From Cerrena zonata (lineage: Eukaryota > Basidiomycota > Agaricomycetes > Polyporales > Cerrenaceae), in NCBI GenBank assembly GCA_038087015.1, contig JASBNA010000021.1:558001-622000 (forward strand): 64,000 nt of DNA, in the 5' to 3' direction. A program made the translations under genes and the position numbers. Under the pieces are notes generated by a model, which worked only from the letters and a program-made list of their open reading frames with translations, did no database searches and was not told the origin of the DNA. This document shows, one piece after another, positions 47,684 through 58,989 of the stretch (its first letter is position 1; each line of letters begins with the position of its first letter).

Positions 47684-48117
47684 TCTCTTTCGGATACTGT
47701 ATTACTAGACTTTCTCGCTTCCTCTTGGATCTCTTGGTTGTATCACTTGGTTATATCTCATCGTACATTTGTATCGCTAGCATCTTCAACATCGTTATTC
47801 TTCTTTTCGTTTTTCTGTACTATTGTTTTCCGGGAATAAAAACATACTGATATACATCACTACTTCTTTCAAAGGAAGTACACTCAACTGGGCTGACGAC
47901 ACTCACCGCTTCTGACTCTCTACCCTCGCATGAAAATCGCGAAAGATTATTTTGTTATGCAACAAAATGATAGTTAGCTTCATAGCTTCACCACATTTGG
48001 GTCACCTGCGTGCTCTCCGCGATATCCAACGCATCAACATAACTTCTCGAAAGTACATAATATGTCACAATAGCCCAAATTATCCATTACATTGCCAGGT
48101 CCGCGAAGAATACCTAC
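47684..48117. other. Convergent intergenic region
   Basis: The first ~110 bp are still within the inverted duplication (T-rich 3' UTR). The rest shows nothing. Confidence 0.5.
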
Positions 48118-50312
48118 TCACGTACCCATTCCCATCGCTAAGCCAACAATGGCGTAGACGTTTGCAGCAACAACGACGATGAAAATGAGAGCACCCACTG
48201 CAACGACAACTTTGTTATTGGCGAAACTAATCACCTCACTGTCAACAGCCTCCACGTCCAGCCCCTGTGCCTGTATCGAAGAAGCTTCAATCGGTGGAAG
48301 ATCTAGAGCTCTCCGACGCCTTTCGGTAAGTTGAATTGGTGAGGATTTGGCTGACATGACCGTCTTTGACGATGTTAACCAGAGGAGAGGGAAGATGATA
48401 AAAGGTAAAACAATAGACAATGCCACTTGTGAGGCAACGAGGAGGGTGTCAACCCCTGATCGACCGACGGAAATCGCAACCACCATCGAAGGGATCAATC
48501 CTAGGCATCGAGTAATCAATCGTCGAAGGATGGGCTAACAGAATATATTCATTCAAAGGATCCGTTAGGACGCGGATAAGGGTCACTGGTACTTACCGAT
48601 ATTCTCCAGCGTAAGAAGCCTTCAGAGACTGTCTGTCCGGCCATTGTAGCTATAATGGATGAGCTCTGACCGGATGCAAGAAGTGCAAGCGCAAATAGAG
48701 TGGCAGCGGCTACATATAAGGTCGCATCATTGATTTCATTGTATCCCAAATAATCCGACGTACGTTGACCAACAAGATCTCTTAATAAATCATAGGCATC
48801 GAAGAGACTGGCTGGCCCACCCGACCCTGCACCAGATCCGTAAAAGAAGACTGCACTTGCGAGAATCAGGATCCTGGGTGAATATCCGTATCGTGTTAGT
48901 GCAAGCACGGTTCTTTCACGTAGCACACCCACAAAGCATTGATGACCACAGCAAGTCCAAGGAGACTTACGGCCATATCGATCGTCCCATGATATATGTG
49001 TGCACGCACAACATCGAGAGGTCTGTTGTCCCGCTCGGCATGAGTTGTTGGCTCATTAGTGAACTTTTCGATGGGGATAATCCGGAAGGCAGACAAGGCC
49101 GCAGCTTTGAAATGATGAAAAGCGCGGCGGAGTCGCTGCCATCCCGAGACTTTTCCTGCTGTGCTAGCGAGAGCCGATTGGGAGGAGGCTGCAGAAGTAG
49201 CAGTGGATAGTGATTTATGGGACTCTGTGTCGGAAGTGATACGATCTTGAGTAGCCAATGCAGAACCAAGGAACAGACTGTGAGGCATCACGGTAGCCCC
49301 TATTATTCCAATGGCTAAACAGGCGACCATAAGTATACGACGGACATAAGATGAGGAACTTGCATACATGTGTATAGAGCTCCAGATTTGAATAGAGAGT
49401 CCGAGGGTACGAAACCGTCAAATGCCTGACCCCATTGGACACCTACTTTGGAAATGATGATACACATGCATATCAACACGGTGAAGACCTGAAATTCATG
49501 GTAATCCATGAGAAGAATGGTCGATGATGTGCTTGTCGGATCCACCTACCAATGCAGCTATGAACAATTCGAAAGGACGGACAGGCTGCCCACCCAAAGG
49601 ATCACCAAGACCCAACAGTAATAGAACATCTGACGCTGTGAGAAGTACACCAGCCCACAAAGGTAGACGTGGGAACAGGAGACAGAGTGCAATAGCAGAC
49701 CCTAGCAACTCGGCGAGATCGGTGCTAATAATTGCAATCTCCGAAAGGACGTATAGTGGGTAGAGGAGTAGCCACCGATACAGGCGAGGGTGATTGGGAC
49801 GATTGTACAGCAATAAACGGCAGTGAGTTGCTAAATCTAAACACACTGTTAGAATAGATCAAGATGACATCGATGAGATATTCTACCTAGACCAGTTACA
49901 CACCCTAATCGTGAGGCGAGAATCTATGCAAAGGGGGCTCTAGTCAGCAGATCGTCGAACAATGACAAACTAGGTCACTTACCTGCAGAAAAACTGCAAA
50001 GAGACCTGCAAGTAAAACGACGAAAAGTAGCTTGTATCCGAATTGTGAACCGGCTTGCAAGTCTACGCCCCAGTTTCCTCTGGAGAGTAACATTAGAGGA
50101 TTACTAAATTAATCCCTGCATTACAACAAGAAATGACGAGAAACTTACGGGTCAAAGTATGCGACAGCACATATGATACCTACACCAGTATGTTTCATGA
50201 TGTGGTTCACTACTACTCGACCTGTCTGTCGAATCCGAGTACGAGTTCTGTCACCTGAAGGCTGTTGGGCATTACGGGCAGAGTTTAGTCGGTCTGTTGG
50301 CAGGCCGCACAT
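48118..50312 (-). CDS. NRAMP-family divalent metal transporter
   Basis: Proton-coupled Mn2+/Fe2+ transporter of the SMF/NRAMP family. From ATG at 50312 (MCGLPTDRLNSARNAQQPSG) the first helix carries the metal-binding AVAYFDPGNWGVDLQAGS motif (Asp-Pro-Gly). Later helices include LYVLSEIAIISTDLAELLGS, ASDVLLLLGLGDPLGG, FTVLICMCIIISKVGVQW and the second metal-site motif IGATVMPHSLFLGSALATQD (Met-Pro-His). Then come ALLASGQSSSIIATMAGQTV, SVGRSGVDTLLVASQVALSI and a last helix VAVGALIFIVVVAANVYAIV. A long Ser/Ala-rich loop separates the MPH helix from the next. Multiple introns. About 620 residues. Plasma membrane, Golgi or vacuole cannot be told apart. It lies inside the region bracketed by the two C2H2 copies. 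Confidence 0.93.
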
Positions 50313-51676
50313 TGTGGGGGATGAGGAAGATGAGATGGGGCTCCAGCTCCCATTAAGAGGGTAAGGGCAAAACCCAGGACAGCGGACGGTGAGGAACGAC
50401 ACTGTGGTACAGTAGAACAATACTCCGGGTCTGTACTAAATTCTCGTTCGTCCGCGTCCTCTAGTTCGTTTTGTTACATTCTAAGTCAACTAGATGCAGT
50501 GAGTGTAAGCGATATTTGAGTCAGTGGGAAAATCTGTTTTTACAAATAGATATGTACTGGAGTTGAGTGTGGTACCACAACCCACAACAACGGTGTGCCA
50601 AGTAGAAACCAAACTAACGAAGGCGCCCACTGACACGCATCTCAAAACAAATTGAGAACGGACATTCGTCCGCCTGGGTCCTGGGCTCATCATGGTTCAT
50701 CAAATGTCCAGAAGACTAGCATGACCCTTCAGCCGGGTCTCGAGTGTGGTGTTCGTTGGTGATGACGGTTTCTAGGTGGACAATTGCCACCATTCCGTCG
50801 GATAATGTACGCGCGTAGTAGAACGTGGATGATCTTAGGCCTCAAGACCACTACGCCGAAGAGAAAGCTTCAACGAGATGCAATTCACAATTCTTCGTAC
50901 ATGCTTTGAAGCGGAGATTATCGTGGTAGAAGAGCAAGCAAAGAAGTTGCGAACCAAGAATACGTTATTGTGACATGTCTTCGTAAGCATGTATCGAGTG
51001 ATATTCCGTACATCTGGAGCAATAGTGCATGAGGCCTTGAGGCGTCGTCCATTGATAGTGAACGGTCTTATGACGGAAACAGCTTAGACCTTCCGTAGAA
51101 AATCTGATTACGTGCAGCGCCTTCCAAACCTGATGCATGCCTCCCAACCATGACGCATCCGTAGTTGATCGACGATACGGCAGGCTTCAGGTTCATACGC
51201 TGAGGAGCAATCTTGCAATAGTATAAATGAAGACTAGCCGACTATCCTTGACATTTGGATTTGTATGGCCAACATAATTCAGGGCCTCTGGATTGAGGCC
51301 ACAAATCTTTTTGAAAATCTAAGGTTGAGGAACTGCAAGGTTAGGCTGTGGTCTGAGACACGACACCCGCAACGTCCGGGAATTTTTGAGGTGCTTGAAG
51401 CTGAAACCAAGTCAATAAACGTTGGAATTCCGAGCATCACCGATGACCGCATTCTAATCCCTAAGTACGCACTTTTTACATGAATATTGATGTGTACGAT
51501 AGAATCGTTCAAGATGAAGGAAGTTGGCAAAAGACCGCTGCCCCAAGTCAACCAGCGGATATTACTGCTTACTAACATCGCATCACGCAGACAGACACTA
51601 ATCTTATCAAGGGCTCCCAGTAGATCTTATCTTTTATCGCGTGGCACTTCAACTTCAAGTTGACGCGAGCTTCAAA

Positions 51677-51695
51677 TTGAACTTACGAAGTTCAA
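51677..51695. repeat. Inverted repeat with 3-nt spacer
   Basis: TTGAACTTACGAAGTTCAA: two perfect 8-bp arms. The same arms recur at 51863-51884. Confidence 0.75.
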
Positions 51696-51862
51696 GGTGA
51701 ACCGCCTCGAAGTTGGGCCTGAATTTTGAAAGAATGGTATGCTTGAATGTCTGTATAGACAATATCGTACCTGTCCCTGAACCATTACAAGGTATGTTTA
51801 AATTTGGCTCTGTCTTTGGGGCTTCTGCCGAGATTCTAACAGGAAACCAGAATTAGATGAAT

Positions 51863-51884
51863 TTGAACTTTAGATCAAGTTCAA
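51863..51884. repeat. Inverted repeat with 6-nt spacer
   Basis: TTGAACTT and AAGTTCAA separated by TAGATC; arms identical to those at 51677-51695. Confidence 0.75.
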
Positions 51885-52191
51885 GCCTTTGTCAGGGGAA
51901 CTTAGTACTTGAGTCTAGTCCCCATAGATTAAACTCAACTCAGACGCCTTCCGAGACGTAGGTTCGTCACCTGTGCAAACCATCCGCCCTCAGCCGGATG
52001 GCATCTCGCCCAAGGAGCAGCATATGAAACATAGATTAGCGGTCAATGGGGCGATGTCATTTAGCACCTACCCCAAGCCTACATGCATCATATATTCCGA
52101 GGCGCAAGGGGAAGCGGAGCTTGTGTTCTTTTTTCTCCCCTTCTTGCTTCTTTTCTGTTGTTCTTGTGTATTGAGGCGTGGAATAGCCACC

Positions 52192-53559
52192 ATGTCTACG
52201 ACGGGCGGGTTGTATCTTGATCAAAGCTCCTTCTTGGACATCATGCAATCTCAAGGCAATGCTCGAAGTGGAAGTTCGTACCTTCCTCGACTCTTCTGAT
52301 GATGATTTGATGTCAACCTGAAACTGCAGTCGCCGCCCTTTCTTTTCTCGTATGGGACATCTTGATTTCGTTGGGGGAAGAGGTTCGATGATATTAAATT
52401 GAATTTCATCATGCTACTTACTGACTCTTACCGAACTCTTTGTAGGTGGAGTATATATGGCTGTATGTAATGAGCTCGTCGACTATTTCACGGGTCACTA
52501 ACGCAAATGTATAGGACGCCATGGGCACCTCTTAAACTCCTCTTCTTTTTCACGCGCTACTACTCCCTCATCGTCTTAACGTGCGTTTCACAGCCTTCTC
52601 AGGCTATAAGTCCCAACCCATAACTCTCATTTTGGATAGGATCCTCAACTCGCGTACACTCACATGCAAGCAATGGATTGTGATCGAGGCTACGTCTGCG
52701 GTAGTCTTAGAACTCGCGGTAGAGATTCTATTGATCCTTCGAAGTGAGTGCCTCTTCACCATGAGCATAGATTATTATGCTCACAAACATTGTTCTGTAG
52801 TATATGCTATGTATTCGGAACGCAAGTACATCCTCAGAACGGTTGTCGGACTTTTGGTAGTTCAGATTATAATTATGATCACGACCATTGCAGTTAGCAT
52901 GCCGAGGGTGACAACAACGCCGAATTGCATCGGAACTGTTATACCCGTTGAAATGGTAGCATATAGGTGAGTTTGATAAGGTCCAGCATGCCTTAGTCGC
53001 AGCTAACTTCTTTCTTTGTAGCGTCACTTCGATCCTATACGAAGCATTCTTATTTATTTTGGCCATCGTCAAGTTTCGTTCAGCGTCGAAAATCGGGTTG
53101 GCCAAGATTTCTTTGCTCAGAGTTCTGGTTCGCGATAACATGTGGACCTTCCTGGCTATTTTGGGTAACCCTTCTTCGTGGCGTGCTAGTGATTTAAAGA
53201 GACTTATGATATGAATATAGTTGTTATGATCATGAACACCGTCCTGTTCACTATCGCTCCGGCAACACTAGCAGCAATAGGCTTCCCGTATGCATCCCGT
53301 TTCTTATTCGAGTACTCGGGCTTACATATGTTCTCTGTTTCAGATGGGCTTTAGCAACTCTGGGTGCATTGGTACTATATTTTCCTTCCGTCATCCCCCC
53401 CAGTCAACCTAACGTTTTGTTCCCCAGGGACCTCGCCTTATGCTTAACGTGCGCCGAGAGCACAAACGATGGAGCTTAAGTTCTCACACGAATGGTTCCT
53501 CAATCTCGTTCGTACATTACACACCTCTACGGAATATTCAAGGATGGGTTCCTGACTAA
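52192..53559 (+). CDS. DUF6533-type multi-pass membrane protein
   Basis: Small exons starting MSTTGGLYLDQSSFLDIM join into AALSFLVWDILISLGEEVEY and then TPWAPLKLLFFFTRYYSLIV. This is the conserved DUF6533 pattern of a helix, Asp, Glu-Glu-Val-Glu-Tyr, then a Trp-Pro-type turn and a helix ending Arg-Tyr-Tyr. Later helices include WIVIEATSAVVLELAVEILL, ILRTVVGLLVVQIIIMITTI, SILYEAFLFILAIVKFR and MWTFLAILVVMIMNTVLFTI. The region before the stop (GPRLMLNVRREHKRW) resembles the C-terminal Arg-Leu-x-Leu-Asn-x-Arg signature of this family. It ends in GWVPD at 53557-53559. The family is widespread in Agaricomycetes and has no established function. About 320 residues, probably seven helices. Confidence 0.8.
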
Positions 53560-54248
53560 ATATACTTCGTTTTGTCTTTTAAGGGGTTCGAAAACTGCGA
53601 ATTCTCAGGTAGAACTTCTGAGGAAACAGCAGAGACGGTCTCGGCCTGCATCCACGGGAAACTAGGACCCGACGGGCCAGCGCGTCGCGCAAGGAGATTT
53701 CAAGATATCGACAAAGTCCCCGTATGGCTGTACTTGTAAGATGTCGTCATACCGCTCATTACACTGGACGCTGATGTTGTTGCGCTTTTATGATCAGTGA
53801 TTAAATAAGTTATTCTGCGTTCTATTATTATATGTAACTTGAACCATAGTTCTACTTAACTTTCTCTTCCCTCCTCTTGTATCGCAGCGTCACGAAATGT
53901 AAATTCTCATTTATATTTAGAGAATTATATCAGGGTACATCGAGAGAAGATTATATAGAAGCAGGGGAGCATACAAAATGACAACGATGAGGAGAGGGAA
54001 AGGGAATAGACAGATTGTGCTAGCGATACATTACCTATGGCAGTGATGAGAGGGTATGAACCTATGATGAAACGAGATGGGAATGGAGAACAGCAAATGA
54101 ATGGTCCAAAATAACAGTACAAGAAATAGAAAGATGGGGGCGGGAACTTTAACAGGGTGAAAGCCATCAGGGAGATCAACTCAAGATGTACCCAGTCCCG
54201 GAGGGATAATCAGGGGTGGCGTGGCCTATTTAACAAGGCATGCGCGCT
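53560..54248. other. Convergent intergenic region
   Basis: 3' regions of two converging genes; AT-rich. A minus-strand reading frame at 53925-54179 is hydrophobic but low-complexity and unlikely to be real. Confidence 0.5.
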
Positions 54249-55256
54249 TTAAAGTTGGAGGTTGGCGACGAAATGACGACCGCGGGCATGTACGAGACTG
54301 ATTAAGCTTAACATGTCGATTCCGAGTCCGTTGTGCTGGTCATGTTCTGAGGTCGATAGAGAAGAACTAGATGGCTTCGGTTTGTAGTGGCCATCTTTAA
54401 TAGCCTACAACACAACGAGTATCAATGTTAGTAAAGGTAGGTTGAGACGACCAACACTACGTTACAAACATACCTTGTTTAAGTACTGGGCGGCATATAT
54501 GACATTAAATGCAATATAGAGTTTTGTAACTGGTTTTCCATGATCGTCCCAGATCCGGAGAACTAATGGGAAAGAGTATCTTCGGTACTTTGGGAACTGA
54601 AGATATAAGATGTTTCAGAATTGAGAGAGGTATAGTATACTGCTATGAATACTCACCCAGAAGTGTATGATAATTTCTTTATAATGAAGACGAGCGAGAG
54701 GGAATTCATCTTCTCCTTGTATGTAAGGGAAGTATGGTAAAGGCGAATTGCATGGGACGCCCTTTGTAATACTGTTTAACATATTGAAGTTGATGTCGGG
54801 GATGGAGGGTTGGCGTGCATGCCAGTCCTGCGTATAATCCAGGACGGGGGGCGGAGGGGACAGTATCCATGCAAGCTTCTCGATGATGTTGAACATGTTT
54901 AGGATGATGTCCCGTTTATGATTGAAGTAGTGGATGCTCGTGGAGCTCTCCTGATAGGCTAGTCGAAGTCTAGCTTTGGGAGAAGCATCGTCGACTTTCA
55001 CTTCAGCGACGTGGGACTCCTCCGAAGAGGTGTCCGAGGTGTAAATGTCAGATGAATCGCCATACCACAGGTCAGACTCATCAGTCTCGGACCCAGCGAC
55101 AGAGTTGGTTGCAAAAGCAACACCCTTTATTGCTTTGGAGGCCGCTTGAGAGTAGGTCAATGTAGGATGAGTCGTAGACTTGTCGTTATAACGCGAAGAC
55201 GCGACGTTCTCGACCCTTCCAATGGTCTCGATGAGAGTGGCATTCAATGGAGACAT
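54249..55256 (-). CDS. Protein of unknown function
   Basis: Three exons: 55256 to about 54657, about 54600-54473 and about 54405 to the TAA at 54249-54251, joined in phase. The product is about 290 residues. The N-terminal third is acidic and Ser/Thr-rich (DLWYGDSSDIYTSDTSSEES). The middle has a helical segment (RDIILNMFNIIEKLAWIL) followed by a Pro run and Trp/Tyr-rich strands (FPLVLRIWDDHGKPVTKLYI). The end is basic and His-rich (LVHARGRHFVANLQL). No signal peptide. I recognise no family. It lies between the two arms of the inverted duplication next to the right C2H2 copy. Confidence 0.6.
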
Positions 55257-55657
55257 CTCGAAAGAACGTCGTACACGAGGGAAGAGTGGCGAGAGATTAG
55301 ATGGTATGTGTCAGGAGTGCGTCTCAAAGTCGTGAAAGTGGCCGTGAGGGAGATGGTAGGATGAAAGAGCCACAAGAAAGAGCAGCAATCCCCGGGCCAC
55401 TCATTTCATTCTGGTCACACTTCCGTGATTGCTATTGTCACGCTCATTTAGCAGCCACACTCGCGACGCGACGCGTTCCGTCACGTGTATCTAGTTTCAA
55501 ATGATTTATAGTGGAGAGAAGAAAGAAATAATCCAGAACTAGAAGAAAATGTCGAAGATGCTAGCGATACAAATGTACAATGTGATATAACCAAGAGATA
55601 CAACCAAGAGATCCAAGAGAAAGCGAGAAAGTCTAGTAATACAGTATCCGAAAGAGA
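55257..55657. other. Intergenic region
   Basis: From about 55549 this is the end of the right duplication arm (3' UTR of the C2H2 copy). Upstream is the promoter of the gene at 55256. Nothing else seen. Confidence 0.5.
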
Positions 55658-56766
55658 TCACCATCCCAAAGATTCTGGGGAGGACGTCGACTCAGGGTAC
55701 GAAGACCAAGCGAAATCACTCGACGACCGCTGAGCATAGTCATAATCAGAGTAAGCGGAGTAAGCGGAAGATTGGCTAGACTGCGATGAATCTCCACTAT
55801 CAGAGGAATGGCCCTCAAACAGGCTCGAGGTCTCGCCTGACCACGACTGCTCATCTGCCTGGTATCCAAAGTCTGTAACAGAGTAGCCATATAGGTTGGG
55901 GTATCCGTAGCCGTTGTACGAGATGCCGTCGGTGTTCTCGTATAAGGGAAACGACGATGCTGATGTGGTAAATGGGGCTGCCGGGACGCTGGGGTAGTCT
56001 GCGATGAGCTGAGTATGATCCAGAGTGACGTTAGAGCCTGATGCCATGGGCAGAGAGCCATACACTGAGGGAAAGTATGCAAAGTTGAGAGTGTCATCAA
56101 CGAGACTATTACAAGCCTCTGTCGCTGCCACAGAAGGGGGAATAATATCCTCTTGCTCCTCTTTGGCTTCCCTGAGCATCTTGACCCGGCATCCTACGTT
56201 CTTCGGCGTGTATTGTCCTTCATGTTCCTTCGTCTTATGTCTAGTGAGAGCGGAAGAATGGGCGCTCTTCCATGGGCAGAGAGAGCAGAAACAATCCTGT
56301 ATTCCAGCACTGTAAACGGCGTTTAGTATCGTGCAGGTCGGGATAATGGAGAGACAACATACTAGTTTTTGTAATGGGTGTTGAAACGAGGGGTACTAAA
56401 CCATTCGCCGCCATCATCTCTGGCTTTGCAAGAGGGACATGGGCATTTATATCGTAGATTACTGTAAACGATATCAGTCTCTGTCAATACGATAAACGTG
56501 AACCACTTACCCGTCTGGCCTCGTCGTTCTGACACTGTGCCGATCGCGTACGTGTTTTACCATAACCCCTATGGCATATTTCTTTTCGCAGATCTTACAT
56601 TTCGTCGGTTCGAGAGCCTGTAAGATTAACGAGAAGGGGAGACATCAGTGTTGGTTCACAGCCAGTGGCAACAGGCCTGCGGTCGGTAGCGTACGGGGTC
56701 ATTCCCTAAACCGGCCGGGGTGCAGCCATGTGCCATGTGGTCCTTGGTCGAGCGTCTGGCAGGCAT
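55658..56766 (-). CDS. C2H2 zinc-finger protein (right copy)
   Basis: Same four-exon structure as the left copy, from ATG at 56766. The first finger reads CKICEKKYAIGVMVKHVRDR, with Glu where the left copy has Ser; the third finger (Cys-Ser-Leu-Cys, His-Lys-Thr-Lys-Glu-His) is conserved. The last exon encodes 173 residues from the shared MLREAKEEQ against 167 in the left copy, with a Ser-Ala-Tyr insertion (SSAYSAYSDYDYAQRSSSDF) and about 30 substitutions. No premature stop, so both copies look functional. Likely a sequence-specific regulator; targets unknown. Confidence 0.82.
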
Positions 56767-56901
56767 TGTTCAACAGGAGGGGTGTTCTGAGGGTCGGGGA
56801 GGACGAGAGTGGAGGGGGAGGGAGGGATGTGGGGATGAAAGGGACTCTAGAGAGAGCTGTGAGGCCGAATGATGAGCCCTACAGCCCTCTACATGGTCAC
56901 C

Positions 56902-56909
56902 CTTAAATA
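56902..56909 (-). promoter_or_regulatory. TATA-like element of right C2H2 gene
   Basis: TATTTAAG on the minus strand, same spacing to the ATG as in the left arm. Confidence 0.45.
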
Positions 56910-57038
56910 CCTGGCCCAACGACTCTCTGGATTGCCTCTTGGTAGGGAGTGCCACTCGACGATTGCTGTGGGATAGTAACCAAAGAGGACCATACAGGAA
57001 TGGGTACTCAGAAAGGCAAGAGCTGGAGGGAGGACGTT

Positions 57039-57050
57039 GCCGAGTGGCGG
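57039..57050 (-). promoter_or_regulatory. Repeated upstream 12-mer, proximal copy (right arm)
   Basis: CCGCCACTCGGC on the minus strand, same relative position as 46309-46320. Confidence 0.4.
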
Positions 57051-57221
57051 TCGGCGAGTAGGAACACCATTTGTGGTAGTGGTGATCGAGACTTTTGTCA
57101 GGAGTGGCTGGGCTAAAAGGATTTGACGGAGGAGCGGTTATGCAGGACATAAAAGGAGCTATTTCTTGCCACAGACTATCGCTCCTACCCTATAGGGATA
57201 CAACGTGGCCTGTGTAGCGTG

Positions 57222-57233
57222 GCCGAGTGGCGG
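57222..57233 (-). promoter_or_regulatory. Repeated upstream 12-mer, distal copy (right arm)
   Basis: CCGCCACTCGGC on the minus strand, same relative position as 46126-46137. On the plus strand the motif resembles a tRNA box A, but no tRNA folds. Confidence 0.4.
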
Positions 57234-57425
57234 ACAAAATTCGACAGCCGTGTGTTGCAAGTCTGGATATAATTCACGTATACCGAGACCTACAGAAGAG
57301 CTACACGCCATTGGCATAATAGAAAATTATACCGTCCTGGGTGATATCTCATTTTTCTTTCAACTGAGTCTGCAGTCCAAGTCATGCATAAACGGTGGAT
57401 ATGATGAACAAACGTACATGGTATA

Positions 57426-58989
57426 TCCGCTACTCACGCGTTGGTTGGTGGTGTTAACAAGTACTTCAACAGCATAATATTCTGTCGAACGACTAGGCAT
57501 AATGTAGACAGCTAGCCCGAGATGTCGTTCATTGAGGGAGCAAGACTGGATGACTTTTAAGGCATAGCGCAAGCTTGCCGTTACGTGCGGGCGCAGTGTA
57601 ATGCGAAGACTTGAGTAAAAGAAGAGAAGGAATCATGTGAGAGTGCATTCCAGGTCAGAAGCAAGCCTCTTAAGATGAGTTCCAGCAAGAGAAACTGTCA
57701 GTAGATCAGTGATCATGAGTCTCAGGCTAGTATTTCGAAGCCGAGTCGTTACAGAAGCATATCTCGTTGGGGGACATCATACCGCTTGGACAATATTAAA
57801 TGGTCAAGTTCAAGCTTTGAATATTCTCCGTGAAAGCTTGGTGGATGGACTGAGGAAACCGAGAGAGAAGTTCGAACTTCTACAAGCGCCTATTAGTGCC
57901 GTCATACACTCGTGAAATTTATGTCAGGAAAATCAGCTGGAAAATCCCGAATAATATATAAATTCATAAAATTGCAAATGGATTATGGTACCTTCATTTT
58001 TTGTCCATGTAAACGTCAAAGTTTTGGATCACTGTATTTTCAGTGTTGGGCCGCGATCATGGTACATCATGATGCCTCCGTCTTCCATGATTGAAGTTGA
58101 ACAGCACCCAAATAACCCACAGCGTCCATCTGCAAGTCAAAGCCCGCTTTTTCGGGGTTACGCAAAGCTGTGTATCTCACTTAGGTCGTCTATTATTGAG
58201 CTGCCAGCGAGGAATCGACGAGTGCGTATGTACCACCTTCCTATGTCTATCCTTTTGTTAGCTAAGGCGGCCATATTCTCTCATGTAGTGAATGCACCAA
58301 TGACATATCACATCCATAGCGGAGGGTTAAGCCTTCGTCACGATTGTTTCTAGGGATCCGTCGTCAGATCTCCCACTTCCATATGCTTGATCACCAATAT
58401 GATGATGGTCCTTGTATCTCTCTCTATCATTCTTACATGCTCATCATCAGCCAGTGTTTCATCGTTATTCTGCTGTTCAAATTCGAAGTGCCTCATCAAG
58501 CAATAGTTGATGTCACTTCCATTCCTATGACCCATAGTCTAACGCCATTCAGGGACGAACATGTGAGTATCAGATTTGTTACCTATCAACGGTGCTACTT
58601 CTTGTGAGAATGTTATCAGATCCCGGGTTAACACAGTCTTGTTCACAGAGTGCAGGCCCATCCTGTTCAATCTGGTATTTTCCACAGCGGCCCCCATTCA
58701 CGATCAATAGTAGAGAAAGATTTCTCCTCAAATTGCTATTCTAGCAGTATCGGCCTATCGTCCAGCGGATTCAAACGCCAGCACGTAAACGCCATCATGC
58801 ATCTTTCACCCTAGATTCATCGCCGTGAAACGTATTGCCCGATAACCTCTGACGTTCCCCATCTGTCTTCTCTCGTGTGTTAATTCCCACCGCTGTCGTG
58901 GGACCATTCTTAAAGACACCCGGAACGTACTCTGGTACCTTACTCCTTCGGTTGTTCACAAAACTCAAGCTTCAATATTATTACGCAAA
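57426..58989. other. Intergenic region
   Basis: About 1.56 kb. Reading frames at 57985-58353 and 58344-58607 have no motif and no convincing splice links. The last 100 bp are presumably the promoter of the G-alpha gene. Nothing else seen. Confidence 0.5.

Larger units (their letters stand above)
45960..47792 (+). repeat. Left arm of a ~1.8-kb inverted duplication
   Basis: This segment reappears in reverse orientation at 55549-57425. Similarity begins patchily near 45960, is nearly perfect from about 46080 to 46790 and continues to a sharp end near 47792. It contains a complete C2H2 gene plus about 600 bp upstream. Confidence 0.92.
50313..52191. other. Long intergenic region with TTGAACTT inverted repeats
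   Basis: Divergent promoters of the NRAMP and DUF6533-type genes. At 51677-51695 the sequence TTGAACTT-ACG-AAGTTCAA and at 51863-51884 TTGAACTT-6nt-AAGTTCAA use identical 8-bp arms. A reading frame at 51265-51483 has no motif. Nothing else seen. Confidence 0.5.
55549..57425 (-). repeat. Right arm of the inverted duplication
   Basis: Reverse-complement partner of 45960-47792. Identity is almost complete in the upstream region (about 56570-57300) and lower over the C-terminal exon. Confidence 0.92.

Noticed and set aside
53925..54179. Hydrophobic minus-strand open frame
   Set aside because: Low complexity (Phe/Ser/Tyr-rich) from purine-rich plus-strand DNA in the 3' region of two converging genes; no splice partners.
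57205..57300. tRNA-like box A (TGGCCGAGTGG) in the duplicated upstream segment
   Set aside because: No acceptor, anticodon or T-arm pairing can be drawn and the box B candidate is imperfect. The motif is better explained as part of the repeated 12-mer.
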